Positions 1-9,307 of a stretch of DNA of 64,000 nt are shown piece after piece. The position numbers and the translations under genes are program-made. The stretch comes from Anaerolineae bacterium (GTDB lineage Bacteria > Chloroflexota > Anaerolineae > 4572-78 > J111), in the NCBI GenBank assembly GCA_022071955.1, contig JAJVIM010000016.1, forward strand, positions 1 to 64,000, read 5' to 3'. The notes beneath the pieces are model-generated. The model had not been told where the DNA came from, made no database searches, and worked only from the letters and a program-made list of their open reading frames with translations. The number at the start of each line of letters is the position of its first letter. Position 1 is the stretch's first letter.

Positions 1-127
1 GGGAGACAGTATCAACCTGAAAGTGCAGTTGATTGTGCCGGTGGCGTTGGAAGACGGGTCGAAGTTTGCCATCCGCGAAGGTGGTCGGACCGTTGGCGCC
101 GGGATTATCACCAAAATTATCCAATAA
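1..127 (+). CDS. tuf: Elongation factor Tu, C-terminal end (partial)
   Basis: The gene is cut by the window start; only the last 41 codons remain (frame from base 2). The residues [19 protein letters not shown] are the highly conserved end of EF-Tu domain 3, the GTPase that delivers aminoacyl-tRNA to the ribosome. It sits 55 bp before rpsJ, the usual str-to-S10 operon junction in many bacteria. Whether fusA, rpsG and rpsL lie upstream cannot be seen. Confidence 0.95.
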   Translation, partial: GDSINLKVQLIVPVALEDGSKFAIREGGRTVGAGIITKIIQ

Positions 128-182
128 ACCATTAACGGGTGACCGTTAGGATAATCACGAACAGATTCTGAATGGAGCAGAT

Positions 183-488
183 ATGGCTAAACAGAAGATT
201 AGAATCCGCCTGAAAGCGTATGATCACCGAGTTTTGGATCAGTCGGTTCGGCAAATTGTTGATACGGCTGAACGCACCGGGGCTATGGTTGTAGGGCCAG
301 TGCCGTTGCCAACCAAAATCGAGAAATTCACGGTAATACGGTCACCTTTTATTGACAAGGATTCGCGTGAACAGTTCGAAATTCGAACCCACAAACGCCT
401 GATCGACGTTGTCGATCCCAAGTCAAAAACCATCGATGCTTTGGTGCGGTTGAACCTGCCGGCCGGCGTTGATGTTGAAATTAAATAA
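183..488 (+). CDS. rpsJ: 30S ribosomal protein S10
   Basis: 101 aa, the usual length. Recognisable S10 features are the N-terminal [17 protein letters not shown], the tRNA-proximal loop [19 protein letters not shown], and [19 protein letters not shown]10 is part of the 30S head and also serves as NusE in transcription antitermination. First gene of the S10-type cluster, after a GGAG ribosome site just upstream of the ATG. The overlapping minus-strand frame is a shadow. Confidence 0.98.
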   Translation: MAKQKIRIRLKAYDHRVLDQSVRQIVDTAERTGAMVVGPVPLPTKIEKFTVIRSPFIDKDSREQFEIRTHKRLIDVVDPKSKTIDALVRLNLPAGVDVEIK

Positions 489-520
489 CATCTGCTGTGT
501 AGATTTAAGTAATACGAAAG

Positions 521-577
521 GGGAATGGTTTGTGGAATGATGCGGCGCGTTTCCACTGCTACGCGCCAACAGTTCCC
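521..577. repeat. Nested hairpin upstream of rplC
   Basis: GGCGCGT (544-550) pairs with ACGCGCC (561-567), and outside it GGGAA (521-525) can pair with TTCCC (573-577). The structure lies entirely in the rpsJ-rplC gap, directly before the rplC ribosome site, so it is an RNA hairpin candidate that could affect rplC translation or protect the transcript. It is one of several such hairpins in the longer gaps of this operon. No known family is recognised. Confidence 0.5.
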
Positions 578-592
578 AAATCGGAGCCAGGT

Positions 593-1225
593 ATGATGAA
601 GGGAATTTTGGGTAAAAAAGTTGGAATGACCCAGGTATTTGATGAGAACGGAACGGTGATCCCCGTGACCATTATTGAAGCTGGGCCATGCTACATAACG
701 CAAAAGAAAACCGTTGAAAAAGACGGTTACAACGCCATTCAGGTTGGTTTTGGCGACGTACCTGCAAAACGGTTGACCAAACCGGTAAATGGCCACCTGA
801 AAAGAGCTGGCGCTCCGTCGGTAAAATATCTGCGTGAATTTCACGTGGACAATCCCGAAGCCTTTGAAGAAGGCCAGCAGATCGATGTTTCGGTTTTTCG
901 GGTGGGCGATAAGGTTGATGTAACCGGTACCAGCAAAGGTAAAGGCTTTGCCGGTGTGGTAAAACGCCACCATTTCCGGGGTGGGCCAAAAACCCACGGT
1001 CAATCAGACCGCTGGCGAGCGTCCGGTTCGGTTGGGGCCGGCTCTACGCCAGGCCGCGTATTTAAAGGCCTCAGAATGGCAGGCCGAATGGGTAATCAAC
1101 GGGTAACCGTGCAGAACGTGCGTGTGGCCCTGGTTGACCCGGAGAAAAACCTGCTGGGGATTAAAGGCGCAGTGCCTGGTGGTAAAAACGGCCTGGTCAT
1201 TATCCGCGACGCGGTAAAAGGCTAG
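593..1225 (+). CDS. rplC: 50S ribosomal protein L3
   Basis: 210 aa from the chosen ATG. The start was set at [16 protein letters not shown], the conserved L3 N-terminus, with GGAG at 583-586 as ribosome site; the open frame continues upstream to a TTG at 530 but that extension runs through a hairpin and does not resemble L3. The second ATG at 596 is equally possible. [20 protein letters not shown] is the conserved loop that reaches toward the peptidyl transferase centre. L3 is an early 23S assembly protein. L4 follows 10 bp later. Confidence 0.97.
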   Translation: MMKGILGKKVGMTQVFDENGTVIPVTIIEAGPCYITQKKTVEKDGYNAIQVGFGDVPAKRLTKPVNGHLKRAGAPSVKYLREFHVDNPEAFEEGQQIDVSVFRVGDKVDVTGTSKGKGFAGVVKRHHFRGGPKTHGQSDRWRASGSVGAGSTPGRVFKGLRMAGRMGNQRVTVQNVRVALVDPEKNLLGIKGAVPGGKNGLVIIRDAVKG

Positions 1226-1235
1226 AGGTTGAGTA

Positions 1236-1856
1236 ATGAAAATCGACGTTAAAAACTTTGAAGGTAAAACGGTAGAAGAAATTGAGTTGCAGGACAGCGT
1301 GTTTGGCATTGAGCCAAATACGTATGTGATGCACCAGGCGCTGATTCGCCAGCAGGCCAATGCGCGGCTGGGAACACACAAAGCCAAAACTCGAGGCGAA
1401 GTAAAAGGCACTACGGCCAAATGGTATCGCCAAAAAGGTACCGGCCGCGCCCGCCACGGCGACCGCAAAGCCAACATTTTTATCGGCGGCGGCCAGGTTC
1501 ACAAACCCACCCCGCGTGACTACACCAAAAACATGCCGCGCAAAATGCGCCGGCTGGCGCTGCGGTCGGCCCTGTCGGCCAAAGCTGCGGCCGATGAAGT
1601 GGTGGTGCTCGATGCGCTGGCTTTTGACAAACCGGCTACCCAACAGGTGTTGGAACTTTTAGACAACCTGCAAATCCAGGGCAGCGCCGTGATTTTGCTG
1701 CCGGAGCGCGATGAGAACGTGGAAAAAAGCGCTCGCAACCTGAACGATGTTAAAACGCTGCGAGCCAACTACCTGAATATCCGCGATTTGCTGGGGTACG
1801 ATTATGTGATTATCCCCAAAGGCGCTGTGTCGCTCATTGAAGGATTTTTAGGGTAG
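1236..1856 (+). CDS. rplD: 50S ribosomal protein L4
   Basis: 206 aa. The exit-tunnel loop is seen as TRGEVKGTTAKWYRQKGTGR followed by ARHGDRKANIF, which contacts 23S rRNA and, in some bacteria, represses its own operon. Starts 10 bp after rplC with GAGG upstream of ATG. L4 and L22 together form the tunnel constriction. No internal abnormality was noticed. Confidence 0.97.
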   Translation: MKIDVKNFEGKTVEEIELQDSVFGIEPNTYVMHQALIRQQANARLGTHKAKTRGEVKGTTAKWYRQKGTGRARHGDRKANIFIGGGQVHKPTPRDYTKNMPRKMRRLALRSALSAKAAADEVVVLDALAFDKPATQQVLELLDNLQIQGSAVILLPERDENVEKSARNLNDVKTLRANYLNIRDLLGYDYVIIPKGAVSLIEGFLG

Positions 1857-1873
1857 GTACGGGAGAAAGCATC

Positions 1874-2167
1874 ATGTCAAAGAACGCATACGATGTTGTT
1901 GTTCGCCCGATCATTACCGAAAAAAGCGCCGGCGCTGCAGCAAGCGGCCAGTACACTTTTTTGGTAGATTCACGGGCTAACAAAGTGGAAATTGCCGAAG
2001 CAGTATCCTACATTTTTAATGTGGATGTTGTGAAGGTAAGAGTAATGAACAGAGCGCCCAAGTTTGGGCGTTGGGGGCGCAAGCGCGTAAAACGCCAGTC
2101 GGCTCAGAAAAAAGCCGTTGTCACCCTGCCCCCAGGCCAGCGTATCGAGGCCTTTGAAGGGGTATAA
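1874..2167 (+). CDS. rplW: 50S ribosomal protein L23
   Basis: 97 aa. [11 protein letters not shown] is the L23 signature and [23 protein letters not shown] fits the basic rRNA-binding loop. L23 sits at the tunnel exit and docks trigger factor and SRP. Preceded by GGGAGAAAGC and 17 bp from rplD. Confidence 0.97.
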   Translation: MSKNAYDVVVRPIITEKSAGAAASGQYTFLVDSRANKVEIAEAVSYIFNVDVVKVRVMNRAPKFGRWGRKRVKRQSAQKKAVVTLPPGQRIEAFEGV

Positions 2168-2196
2168 AGTTACTAGGCGCGAGTGGAGAAATTAGT

Positions 2197-3033
2197 ATGC
2201 CTGTAAAACTGTACAAACCCACATCACCCGGTCGTCGGGGAATGTCGGTCCTCGGATTTGATGAAATCACAAAAACGGAACCAGAAAAAAGTTTGCTGGC
2301 TCCGTTAAAGAAACGGTCTGGCCGAAACAACCAGGGCCGCATTACCGTGCGGCACCAGGGCGGCGGCCACAAACGCCGCTACCGCATGATCGACTTTAAA
2401 CGCGATAAACACGGGATCCCGGCCAAAGTTGCGGCCATTGAGTACGATCCCAACCGCACGGCCAATATTGCCCTGCTGGTTTATGCCGATGGCGAAAAGC
2501 GGTACATTTTGGCCCCCACCGGCCTGTCTGTAGGCGACAGCCTGATGTCTGGCCCGGATGCGGAAATCCGCGTGGGCAACACCCTGCCAATTTACCGCAT
2601 CCCGCTCGGTACGCAGATGCACAATATTGAACTGCAGCCGGGCAAGGGCGGCCAACTGGTTCGGGCCGCCGGCACATCAGCACAGTTGCTGGCCAAAGAA
2701 GGGGCGTACTCTCAAGTTCGCCTGCCCAGCGGCGAGGTTCGATACATTAATCAGAACTGCCTGGCTACCATTGGTCAGATTGGCAACTCTGACCACAGCA
2801 ACGTGGTGCTGGGCAAAGCCGGGCGCAAACGCTGGATGGGTATTCGGCCCGGTGTGCGTGGTTCGGCAATGGACCCCAACAGCCACCCGCACGGTGGTGG
2901 CGAAGGCGGCGCGCCCATCGGTATGCCCGGCCCCAAAACGCCGTGGGGTAAACCGGCCCTGGGGGCTAAAACCCGGCGTAATAAACGAACCGACAAATAC
3001 ATTGTGCGGCGACGTCGCACTAAACGACGGTAA
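2197..3033 (+). CDS. rplB: 50S ribosomal protein L2
   Basis: 278 aa. N-terminal OB-type part with [22 protein letters not shown]3-like middle, and the C-terminal functional stretch [20 protein letters not shown] followed by [14 protein letters not shown], containing the conserved His region near the peptidyl transferase centre. L2 is required for subunit association. Two long alternative frames overlap it and are shadows. Typical position between rplW and rpsS. Confidence 0.98.
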   Translation: MPVKLYKPTSPGRRGMSVLGFDEITKTEPEKSLLAPLKKRSGRNNQGRITVRHQGGGHKRRYRMIDFKRDKHGIPAKVAAIEYDPNRTANIALLVYADGEKRYILAPTGLSVGDSLMSGPDAEIRVGNTLPIYRIPLGTQMHNIELQPGKGGQLVRAAGTSAQLLAKEGAYSQVRLPSGEVRYINQNCLATIGQIGNSDHSNVVLGKAGRKRWMGIRPGVRGSAMDPNSHPHGGGEGGAPIGMPGPKTPWGKPALGAKTRRNKRTDKYIVRRRRTKRR

Positions 3034-3047
3034 GGATGGTGTAGTAC

Positions 3048-3323
3048 ATGACACGTTCACTGAAAAAAGGTCCATTTGTTCAACCGAAGTTGCTCAAAAA
3101 GATTGAAGCGATGAACGCCTCCGGCGAAAAGCGCGTCGTCCGCACCTGGTCGCGGGCCAGCACCATCTTTCCGCAAATGGTGGGGCACACCATTGCCGTA
3201 CACGATGGCCGCCGGCACGTGCCAATCTACGTAACCGAAAACATGGTAGGACACCGGTTAGGCGAGTTTGTCCCGACGCGCTATTTTAGAGGACACATCA
3301 GCAAAGAGAAAAAAGGCCGCTAG
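3048..3323 (+). CDS. rpsS: 30S ribosomal protein S19
   Basis: 91 aa, close to the usual 92. [11 protein letters not shown], the central [20 protein letters not shown], and [12 protein letters not shown] are diagnostic of S19, a 30S head protein bound next to S13. The ATG lies 14 bp after rplB, so coupled translation is likely. Confidence 0.98.
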   Translation: MTRSLKKGPFVQPKLLKKIEAMNASGEKRVVRTWSRASTIFPQMVGHTIAVHDGRRHVPIYVTENMVGHRLGEFVPTRYFRGHISKEKKGR

Positions 3324-3356
3324 GCGCAACAAGTTTACTGAATAAGGTAGAGAACA

Positions 3357-3698
3357 ATGCAAGTAAGAGCAGTTAGCAAATACATTTTGGGATCGCCTAT
3401 CAAAATGCGTCGGGTGGTCAACAGCGTGCGCGGAATGCGAGCCCAGGATGCTCTGCAAGTCCTGGCTCTGCTACCGCAGCGAGCGGCTCAACCCGTGTTG
3501 AAAACGGTAAAAAGCGCACTGGCCAACGCCGAAGAAAACTTTGCCCTTGATCCAGAAGATATGGTTATTTCTGAAATCAAGGTTGACGAAGGCCCCCGGC
3601 TGCGCCGGGCACGGTATGGGGCACGCGGTCGCTTTAAGCCCATTCAAAAACGAATGTCGCACATTACGGTAATATTGCAGGAAGATTATCAGGATTAA
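3357..3698 (+). CDS. rplV: 50S ribosomal protein L22
   Basis: 113 aa. AVSKYILGSPIKMRRVVNSV at the N-terminus, the central helix LKTVKSALANAEEN, and the tunnel-lining beta hairpin around GPRLRRARYGARGRFKPIQK are all present. Mutations in this hairpin cause macrolide resistance in model bacteria. Followed by an unusually long 126-bp gap before rpsC. Confidence 0.97.
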   Translation: MQVRAVSKYILGSPIKMRRVVNSVRGMRAQDALQVLALLPQRAAQPVLKTVKSALANAEENFALDPEDMVISEIKVDEGPRLRRARYGARGRFKPIQKRMSHITVILQEDYQD

Positions 3699-3719
3699 TT
3701 GGTACAGGCTTTCCGGGGT

Positions 3720-3781
3720 AGGCCACGGTTCTAACGTGACGTTCCTCCCAATTTGCGAAAGTCACGTTGTAAGCGTGACCT
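3720..3781. repeat. Nested inverted repeat between rplV and rpsC
   Basis: GGCCACG (3721-3727) pairs with CGTGACC (3774-3780, one G-U pair), and inside it AACGTGAC (3733-3740) pairs perfectly with GTCACGTT (3761-3768). The element fills the gap just upstream of the rpsC ribosome site. It may be a dispersed palindromic repeat (the GTCACG core recurs at 23293) or an RNA structure affecting rpsC. Confidence 0.55.
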
Positions 3782-3824
3782 GCCGCCGAAAGAGAAACTC
3801 TTAAGTAGTCAAGGAGAATGTAAT

Positions 3825-4505
3825 TTGGGTCGCAAAGTACATCCTTATGGGTTCAGATTAGGAATTATCAAAGAACACCGCGCTCGCTGGTACGCCGAAC
3901 GGGGCGATTACCGCGATCTGCTGGAAGAAGACCTGAAAATCCGCAAGCTGGTTATCGCAGTTCATGACCGCGGCTCAATTGCCGATGTGGAAATTGAACG
4001 GCTGCCGGCGGCCAAGCAGGTTTCGGTAAAAATTCACACGGCCAAACCCGGGGTAGTTATCGGCCGCAAGGGTGCGTCGGTTAACCAGTTGCGCAAAACG
4101 CTGGAAGACATGACCGGCAAAAAAGTCCACATCGATGTGATTGAGGTGGAAAACCCGGACCTGAACGCCCAGCTCATTGGCGAAAGCATTGCCATGCAGC
4201 TTGAACGCCGTATCTCTCACAAGCGGGCCATGAAGCAGGCCGTGCGCCGGGCCATCAAAGCCGGAGCCGAAGGAATTATGATCACCTGCAGCGGCCGGCT
4301 GGGCGGCGCCGATATGGCTCGCCGCGAAACGCAGCGCGAAGGCCAGGTGCCGCGCCACACTTTGCGAGCCGATATTGACTACGCCCACGTTGAAGGGTTA
4401 ACCACCTTCAGCAAAATTGGCATTAAAGTTTGGGTTTACAAGGGCGAAATTTTGCCCGAACGTAAAGAAGAAACGGCCCCGATGGGCGCGTATGTGTCGC
4501 CCTAA
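3825..4505 (+). CDS. rpsC: 30S ribosomal protein S3 (TTG start)
   Basis: 226 aa from a TTG at 3825 with AAGGAG at 3811-3816, 8 nt upstream. The protein then begins MGRKVHPYGFRLGIIKEH, the conserved S3 N-terminus; an in-frame upstream extension to 3753 is rejected because it reads through the inverted repeat. The KH domain shows KPGVVIGRKGASVNQLRKTL, and the C-terminal domain has RRETQREGQVPRHTLRADID. S3 forms part of the mRNA entry tunnel. Confidence 0.96.
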   Translation: MGRKVHPYGFRLGIIKEHRARWYAERGDYRDLLEEDLKIRKLVIAVHDRGSIADVEIERLPAAKQVSVKIHTAKPGVVIGRKGASVNQLRKTLEDMTGKKVHIDVIEVENPDLNAQLIGESIAMQLERRISHKRAMKQAVRRAIKAGAEGIMITCSGRLGGADMARRETQREGQVPRHTLRADIDYAHVEGLTTFSKIGIKVWVYKGEILPERKEETAPMGAYVSP

Positions 4506-4547
4506 GGCGTCACCAATTTGTTTGAACAATATCGACTATCTGCTAGA

Positions 4548-4620
4548 TACGATTTTGGGTTTACGATTTACGACTTGTTTTACAGCCTGTAAATCTAAAA
4601 TCGTAGATCGTAAATCGTAA
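4548..4620. repeat. Triple nested inverted repeat between rpsC and rplP
   Basis: Three overlapping pairings: TACGATTTT (4548-4556) with AAAATCGTA (4597-4605); TTACGATTTACGA (4561-4573) with TCGTAAATCGTAA (4608-4620), 13 bp and perfect; and TTTACAG-C-CTGTAAA (4579-4593). The first two are mutually exclusive as RNA stems, so alternative folds are possible. The element ends 13 bp before the rplP start and is much more A+T-rich than its surroundings, which suggests an inserted intergenic repeat rather than a native leader. Confidence 0.65.
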
Positions 4621-4633
4621 TGAGGTAAGTGCT

Positions 4634-5047
4634 ATGTTAATGCCTAAGCGTGTTAAGTACAGAAAACAAATGCGTGGCCGTATGAAAGGCCGTGCTTCTC
4701 GGGGCGCCGAAGTTTCGTTTGGTGAATACGGTATTCAGGCGCTGGAACCGTGCTGGATGACCAGCCGCCAGATTGAAGCCGCTCGGCGGGCAATTGTGCG
4801 CTACGTGCGCCGCGGTGGTAAAGTGTGGATTCGCATTTTCCCGGACAAACCGGTTACCGCCAAACCCGCCGAAACCCGCATGGGTAGCGGTAAAGGGGCG
4901 GTTGACCACTGGGTAGCCGTGATTAAACCCGGGCGAGTTCTGTTTGAGATTGCCGGCGTACCGGAAGAATCTGCCAAAGAAGCCATGCGCCTGGCCGGGC
5001 ACAAGCTGCCAATTAAAACCCAATTTGTCCGCAGGACAATAGGGTAG
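4634..5047 (+). CDS. rplP: 50S ribosomal protein L16
   Basis: 137 aa. [17 protein letters not shown], then [20 protein letters not shown] and [19 protein letters not shown] are L16 landmarks; L16 positions the A-site tRNA. ATG at 4634 has GAGG 8 nt upstream; a second ATG at 4640 would give the more usual MPKRV start but is 14 nt from that site. Confidence 0.97.
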   Translation: MLMPKRVKYRKQMRGRMKGRASRGAEVSFGEYGIQALEPCWMTSRQIEAARRAIVRYVRRGGKVWIRIFPDKPVTAKPAETRMGSGKGAVDHWVAVIKPGRVLFEIAGVPEESAKEAMRLAGHKLPIKTQFVRRTIG

Positions 5048-5060
5048 GAGTGCGAACAAG

Positions 5061-5258
5061 ATGAAGGCTTACGAGATTAAAAACCTGTCTGACGCTGAGA
5101 TCAATCAAAAGATTGAGGAAACCAGCGAAGAATTGTTTAACCTGCGGTTTCAACTGGCCATTGGCCAGGTTAGCGATACCAACCGCATCGCCGCACTCAA
5201 ACGAGATGTCGCCCGGATGAAGACGGTTCTGCGACAACGCCAGTTGGCTGCGCAATAA
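5061..5258 (+). CDS. rpmC: 50S ribosomal protein L29
   Basis: 65 aa. Two-helix protein; the stretch [19 protein letters not shown] followed by [16 protein letters not shown] is the L29 signature. It lies near the tunnel exit beside L23. Begins 13 bp after rplP and is followed 22 bp later by rpsQ. Confidence 0.96.
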   Translation: MKAYEIKNLSDAEINQKIEETSEELFNLRFQLAIGQVSDTNRIAALKRDVARMKTVLRQRQLAAQ

Positions 5259-5280
5259 ACGTACAGGAGATATTTGAGAG

Positions 5281-5544
5281 ATGGCAAGATCGCAACGTAA
5301 GATTCTGGTCGGTCGCGTAACCAGCGATAAAATGGATAAAACCATTGTGGTTCAGGTGGAGCGGTTAAAACGGCACAACCGCTATGGCAAAATTATCCGC
5401 TTTCACAACAAGTACAAAGTCCACGATGAACAAAACCAGGCTAAAGAGGGTGACACGGTCAAGATCATCGAATCTAAACCCATGAGCAAAGAAAAGCGCT
5501 GGGCTTTGGTAGAAATCTTGGAAGAAGCAAAAGGTGTAGCATGA
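5281..5544 (+). CDS. rpsQ: 30S ribosomal protein S17
   Basis: 87 aa OB-fold protein. [19 protein letters not shown] and the [18 protein letters not shown] segment are conserved, as is [19 protein letters not shown]17 binds the 5' domain of 16S rRNA. Its stop codon overlaps the rplN start by 4 bp (ATGA), which indicates translational coupling. Confidence 0.97.
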   Translation: MARSQRKILVGRVTSDKMDKTIVVQVERLKRHNRYGKIIRFHNKYKVHDEQNQAKEGDTVKIIESKPMSKEKRWALVEILEEAKGVA

Positions 5545-5912
5545 TTCAGCAAGAAAGTCGCCTGAAAGTAGCTGATAACAGCGGAGCAAAAGAAATTTTG
5601 TGCATCAAAGTGATCGGTGGTTCCCGACGCCGGTATGCCAGTGTGGGCGATGTCATTGTGGCTTCGGTGAAACAGGCCGCCCCGCAAGGTAACGTAAAAA
5701 AAGGCGCGGTGGTTAAGGCGGTGATCGTTCGCACGGCTAAAGAGGTTGTCCGGCGTGATGGTTCGGTGATTAAGTTTGATGATAATGCTGCCGTAATTTT
5801 GGATAACGATGCCGTAGGCCCGCGCGGAACCCGTATTTTTGGACCGGTTGCCCGTGAACTCCGCGAAAAAGGTTTTATGCGGATTGTTTCTTTGGCCCCA
5901 GAAGTACTCTAA
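5541..5912 (+). CDS. rplN: 50S ribosomal protein L14
   Basis: 123 aa, typical. [20 protein letters not shown] and the end [19 protein letters not shown] are highly conserved in L14, which bridges the subunits together with L19. Start overlaps rpsQ by 4 bp. Confidence 0.98.
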   Translation: MIQQESRLKVADNSGAKEILCIKVIGGSRRRYASVGDVIVASVKQAAPQGNVKKGAVVKAVIVRTAKEVVRRDGSVIKFDDNAAVILDNDAVGPRGTRIFGPVARELREKGFMRIVSLAPEVL

Positions 5913-5932
5913 TTTAGTTGAGGAAGTGCAAT

Positions 5933-6295
5933 ATGCAAAGGATCAAAAAAGGGGATACCGTTCAGGTAATTAGCGGCAACGAAGTTGGCGCGCGTGGTGA
6001 AGTTGATCGGGTGATCAATGCCTGGACTATTGACCGGCACAATCAGCGCCAGGGGCGCAACCCTAACGCGGATAAAGTGCTGGTACGCGGGATAAACATC
6101 CGCAAAAAGCACCAGCGGCCCATTAGCCAAACCCGAACCCAGACCGGTATCATTGATAAAGAAGTACCGCTTCATATTTCTAATGTGTTGCTGGTGTGTC
6201 CCAACTGTGATGAAGCCGTGCGGGTTGGCTTTAAACTGGATGGCGACGGCAAGAAAAAACGCTACTGCAAACGCTGCCAGGCGTTTGTTGACTAA
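5933..6295 (+). CDS. rplX: 50S ribosomal protein L24 with C-terminal zinc ribbon
   Basis: 120 aa from ATG 5933 (ribosome site GAGGAAG upstream), somewhat longer than the about 104 aa E. coli form. N-terminal KOW motif is KKGDTVQVISGNEVGARGEV. The C-terminus adds CPNC, 20-odd residues, then CKRC, a pattern that predicts a zinc ribbon and is known in L24 of many non-proteobacterial phyla. L24 initiates 23S assembly. An upstream in-frame start at 5918 is possible but lacks family support. Confidence 0.95.
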   Translation: MQRIKKGDTVQVISGNEVGARGEVDRVINAWTIDRHNQRQGRNPNADKVLVRGINIRKKHQRPISQTRTQTGIIDKEVPLHISNVLLVCPNCDEAVRVGFKLDGDGKKKRYCKRCQAFVD

Positions 6296-6315
6296 CAGAT
6301 TAGGTGGTTTAAGAA

Positions 6316-6855
6316 ATGCCTAGGATGAAAGATAAGTACCAACAAGAAGTTGTCCCGGCCCTGTTCAAAGAGTTTGGCTACGACAACATTATGCAAGTGC
6401 CAAAAATCTCCAAAATTGTGGTAAACGTGGGGTTAGGTGAGGCGCTGCAAAACGCCAAGGCTCTTGAAAAAGCCTCTGAGGATATTGTGACCATTACCGG
6501 CCAACGTCCGGTGATCACCCGCGCCAAAAAGTCTATTGCTACATTCCGCCTGCGTGAAGGTATGCCGATTGGAGCCAAAGTTACCCTGCGTGGCGTGCGA
6601 ATGTGGGATTTTCTGGACCGGCTGGTGAATATTTCTCTGGCTCGGCAGCGTGACTTTAGGGGCGTTCCGGCCGATAGCTTTGACGGGCGCGGCAACTATA
6701 CCCTGGGCCTGGCCGAGCAGTTGATCTGGCCGGAAATCAACTACGACAAAATTGACAAAGTGCGTGGTATGGAAGTGAGCATTGTAACCACGGCCCAAAC
6801 TGATGAGGAAGGCCGCCGGTTGCTGGACTTAATGGGGATGCCCTTTAGGAGGTAA
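6316..6855 (+). CDS. rplE: 50S ribosomal protein L5
   Basis: 179 aa, identical in length to the E. coli protein. Seen: [48 protein letters not shown], and the end of the protein [20 protein letters not shown]5 anchors 5S rRNA and touches the P-site tRNA. rpsN starts 6 bp downstream after GGAGG at 6849-6853, which overlaps the end of rplE. Confidence 0.98.
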   Translation: MPRMKDKYQQEVVPALFKEFGYDNIMQVPKISKIVVNVGLGEALQNAKALEKASEDIVTITGQRPVITRAKKSIATFRLREGMPIGAKVTLRGVRMWDFLDRLVNISLARQRDFRGVPADSFDGRGNYTLGLAEQLIWPEINYDKIDKVRGMEVSIVTTAQTDEEGRRLLDLMGMPFRR

Positions 6856-6861
6856 TGAACT

Positions 6862-7044
6862 ATGGCCAAAAAATGTATGCCCATTCGTGAACAACGTCGG
6901 AAATTTGCTGTGCGCGTGCGCAATCGCTGTAGCCAGTGTGGGCGTCCCCGGGCCTACATGCGCCGGTTTGGGTTGTGCCGCATTTGCTTTAGAAAACTGG
7001 CAAACGAAGGCAAAGTTCCCGGTGTGGTTAAATCTAGCTGGTAG
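6862..7044 (+). CDS. rpsN: 30S ribosomal protein S14, zinc-binding (type Z)
   Basis: 60 aa short form. Four cysteines in C-SQ-C and C-RI-C, as [20 protein letters not shown], form the zinc site of C-plus S14; the long zinc-free form would be about 100 aa. S14 sits in the 30S head. An 82-bp gap with no clear structure follows before rpsH. Confidence 0.97.
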   Translation: MAKKCMPIREQRRKFAVRVRNRCSQCGRPRAYMRRFGLCRICFRKLANEGKVPGVVKSSW

Positions 7045-7126
7045 AAACGCCTGCATTTATTAACTTAAGGCGCAACCGAGCTAATCATCGAAGTAAAGTT
7101 TGATTTTCAGATAAAGAGGAATTTGT

Positions 7127-7528
7127 ATGAGCGTAACAGATCCTATCGCCGATATGCTAACTCGTATTAGAAACGCCGGGATGGCCGGGCATGCCCAGGC
7201 AGCCATGCCGCATTCAAAAGTGCGAGAAGCCATTGCCAAAATTCTTAAAGACGAAGGCTTTATTAAGGATTATGAAGTGTTGCCGGGCAAGGTTGCGTCT
7301 TTGTTGATCCATGTTAAATATACCCGGGATCGCCGTTCTGTTCCGGTAATTGTTGGGATCGAACGGGTAAGCAAACCTGGCCGCCGCATGTATGCCGGTA
7401 AAGACAACATCCCCTATGTTAGAAGTGGCCTGGGTGTAGCAATTATGACCACCCCCAAAGGCGTTATGACGGGCGAACAGGCTCGCCGGCTGGGTGTGGG
7501 CGGCGAAGTGATTTGCTACGTGTGGTAA
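7127..7528 (+). CDS. rpsH: 30S ribosomal protein S8
   Basis: 133 aa. [17 protein letters not shown] at the N-terminus and [19 protein letters not shown] with the end GGEVICYVW are S8 landmarks. S8 binds the central domain of 16S rRNA and is the spc operon repressor in E. coli; whether it is so here is not shown by the sequence. Confidence 0.98.
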   Translation: MSVTDPIADMLTRIRNAGMAGHAQAAMPHSKVREAIAKILKDEGFIKDYEVLPGKVASLLIHVKYTRDRRSVPVIVGIERVSKPGRRMYAGKDNIPYVRSGLGVAIMTTPKGVMTGEQARRLGVGGEVICYVW

Positions 7529-7552
7529 TGGCGGAAACAACCAGGAGGAATT

Positions 7553-8101
7553 ATGTCTAGAGTAGGAAAACTGCCCATCCCCATTCCAAAAGGGGTTTCG
7601 GTCAATATCAATAAAAATGCGGTAATCGTTAAAGGCCCCAAAGGTGAATTGAGCCGGGACTTGCCTCCCGAAATCAACATTGCTGAAGAAGAAGGCCGGG
7701 TTGTGGTAACCCGCAACAGCGATAACCGGTTTCATCGGTCCAAACATGGCTTAACCCGGGCGCTGCTGAACAACATGATTGTTGGCGTGAGCACCGGATT
7801 TAGCCGCCAGCTAGATATTGAGGGTGTGGGATACCGCGCCGCAATGGAAGGTAACAAGCTGGTGCTCAATGTTGGGTATTCGCACCCGGTTGTATTTGAT
7901 CCACCAACAGGGATTAGCTTTGATGTTCCGGATCGGAACGGCCGCCAAATTGTGGTGTCTGGGATCGATAAAGAACTGATCGGCGAAATTGCTGCTCGTA
8001 TTCGGCGGACGCGCCCGCCCGAACCATATAAAGGCAAGGGGATTCGCTACGCCGGTGAAGTGGTCAGACGCAAAGCGGGTAAAGCGGGTAAGGCTAAGTA
8101 A
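7553..8101 (+). CDS. rplF: 50S ribosomal protein L6
   Basis: 182 aa. Starts [15 protein letters not shown] after AGGAGGA; the C-terminal signature is [19 protein letters not shown]. The two homologous L6 domains are both complete. L6 supports the sarcin-ricin loop region. Basic tail rich in K, G and A follows the signature. Confidence 0.98.
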   Translation: MSRVGKLPIPIPKGVSVNINKNAVIVKGPKGELSRDLPPEINIAEEEGRVVVTRNSDNRFHRSKHGLTRALLNNMIVGVSTGFSRQLDIEGVGYRAAMEGNKLVLNVGYSHPVVFDPPTGISFDVPDRNGRQIVVSGIDKELIGEIAARIRRTRPPEPYKGKGIRYAGEVVRRKAGKAGKAK

Positions 8102-8122
8102 ATCAGGAATTAGGTGCTACCA

Positions 8123-8497
8123 ATGGGAAAAGTTAATCAAAGTTATCTTGCCAGAAAACGCCGTCATGCACGGGTTAGAAAAACCGTAAATGGCACGCCA
8201 GAACGACCACGCCTAAATGTGTTTAGAAGCCTTAACCACATCTATGTTCAGGTAATTGATGATATCAACGGTGTAACCCTGGCGTCGGCCTCCACTGTGG
8301 ATGGCAAAATTAAAACCTCCGGCGCGCTGGAGGGTAAATCCAGAATTGAACAGGCGGCTGAAGTAGGCAAAGCTGTGGCTCAACGTGCACTCGACGCCGG
8401 TGTTAGCGAAGTTGTGTTTGATCGTGGCGGCTACAAATATCATGGCCGAATCAAGGCCCTGGCCGAAGCCTCGCGCGAAGCGGGACTGAAATTCTAA
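8123..8497 (+). CDS. rplR: 50S ribosomal protein L18
   Basis: 124 aa from ATG 8123, with TAGGTG about 6 nt upstream; a GTG nine bases earlier is also in frame but less likely. [20 protein letters not shown] and the C-terminal [20 protein letters not shown] are typical. L18 carries 5S rRNA to the 50S subunit together with L5. Confidence 0.97.
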   Translation: MGKVNQSYLARKRRHARVRKTVNGTPERPRLNVFRSLNHIYVQVIDDINGVTLASASTVDGKIKTSGALEGKSRIEQAAEVGKAVAQRALDAGVSEVVFDRGGYKYHGRIKALAEASREAGLKF

Positions 8498-8510
8498 GAG
8501 GAGAAGGTTC

Positions 8511-9041
8511 ATGGCGAAACGTGAATTTGAAGACGCAGTAGAAGAACTGGACGAACGCGTAGTACACATCGCCCGCACGGCCAAGGTTGTTAAAGGCGGT
8601 CGCCGCTTTAGTTTTCGCGCTGTGGTTGTAGTTGGCGATAACAAAGGCAGCGTGGGTGTAGGCGTGGGCAAAGCCCGTGAAGTGCCGGAAGCCATTCGCA
8701 AAGGCTCTGAGCAGGCGCGCCGCGCTATGAGAAGAGTGCCACTGATGGAAACCACCATCCCGCATGAAATTACGTCTCGGTTTAGCGCAGCCGAAGTTTT
8801 TCTGAAACCTGCCGCACCCGGTACCGGTGTAATTGCCGGCGGTGGTGTTCGCGCGGTGGTTGAAGCCGCCGGCATCCGCGATATTTTGACCAAAAGCAAA
8901 GGCAGCGCCAATATTTTAAACGTGGTCAAAGCCACGGTTAAAGCGCTGGGTGAATTGCAAGACCCGGTAGAGGTTGCCCAAAATCGTGGCCTGCCGGTCA
9001 GCCGGGTTCAACCCTTTTGGATGGCAAGGGGGAATAAATAA
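8511..9041 (+). CDS. rpsE: 30S ribosomal protein S5
   Basis: 176 aa. Double-stranded-RNA-binding-like N-terminal part with [20 protein letters not shown] and the C-terminal [21 protein letters not shown]5 affects decoding accuracy and mRNA unwinding at the entry channel. Its TAA shares a base with the ATG of rpmD. Confidence 0.98.
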   Translation: MAKREFEDAVEELDERVVHIARTAKVVKGGRRFSFRAVVVVGDNKGSVGVGVGKAREVPEAIRKGSEQARRAMRRVPLMETTIPHEITSRFSAAEVFLKPAAPGTGVIAGGGVRAVVEAAGIRDILTKSKGSANILNVVKATVKALGELQDPVEVAQNRGLPVSRVQPFWMARGNK

Positions 9042-9226
9042 TGGCTGAGAAAAAACTGAAAGTCACTCTGGTTAGAAGCGCCATTGGGTATTCGGAACGG
9101 CAGAAAAAAACGGTTCGCGCCTTGGGGCTGCGCCGCCTGGGCCAAACCGTGGAGCATCAGGATACCGCGGTAATCAGAGGCATGATCCATAAAGTATCTC
9201 ACCTGGTTAAGGTGGATAAAGAGTAG
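9041..9226 (+). CDS. rpmD: 50S ribosomal protein L30
   Basis: 61 aa. [20 protein letters not shown] and the downstream [20 protein letters not shown] are characteristic. One-base overlap with rpsE suggests coupled translation. Followed by a gap filled with a hairpin (9228-9280). Confidence 0.97.
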   Translation: MAEKKLKVTLVRSAIGYSERQKKTVRALGLRRLGQTVEHQDTAVIRGMIHKVSHLVKVDKE

Positions 9227-9227
9227 T

Positions 9228-9280
9228 TTAGAGGTCGGGCGCTGGAAGCCAGATGGATTCATCTGCCTTCTATCCTCTAA
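9228..9280. repeat. Nested hairpin between rpmD and rplO
   Basis: Outer arms TTAGAGG (9228-9234) and CCTCTAA (9274-9280); inner stem CAGATG-GATT-CATCTG (9250-9265), extended by GAAG/CTTC (9245-9248 and 9267-9270) around one mismatch. It lies between the rpmD stop and the rplO ribosome site AGGAGAG. No T-tract follows, so it is not a terminator. Confidence 0.55.
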
Positions 9281-9307
9281 TCCTTAATCATCAGGAGAGA
9301 ACCAACA

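Noticed and set aside
239..1003. 254-aa minus-strand open frame across rpsJ and rplC
   Set aside because: Antisense shadow of two clear ribosomal genes; translation has no recognisable family and poor composition.
2558..3106. 182-aa frame overlapping rplB
   Set aside because: Out-of-frame shadow of rplB and the start of rpsS.
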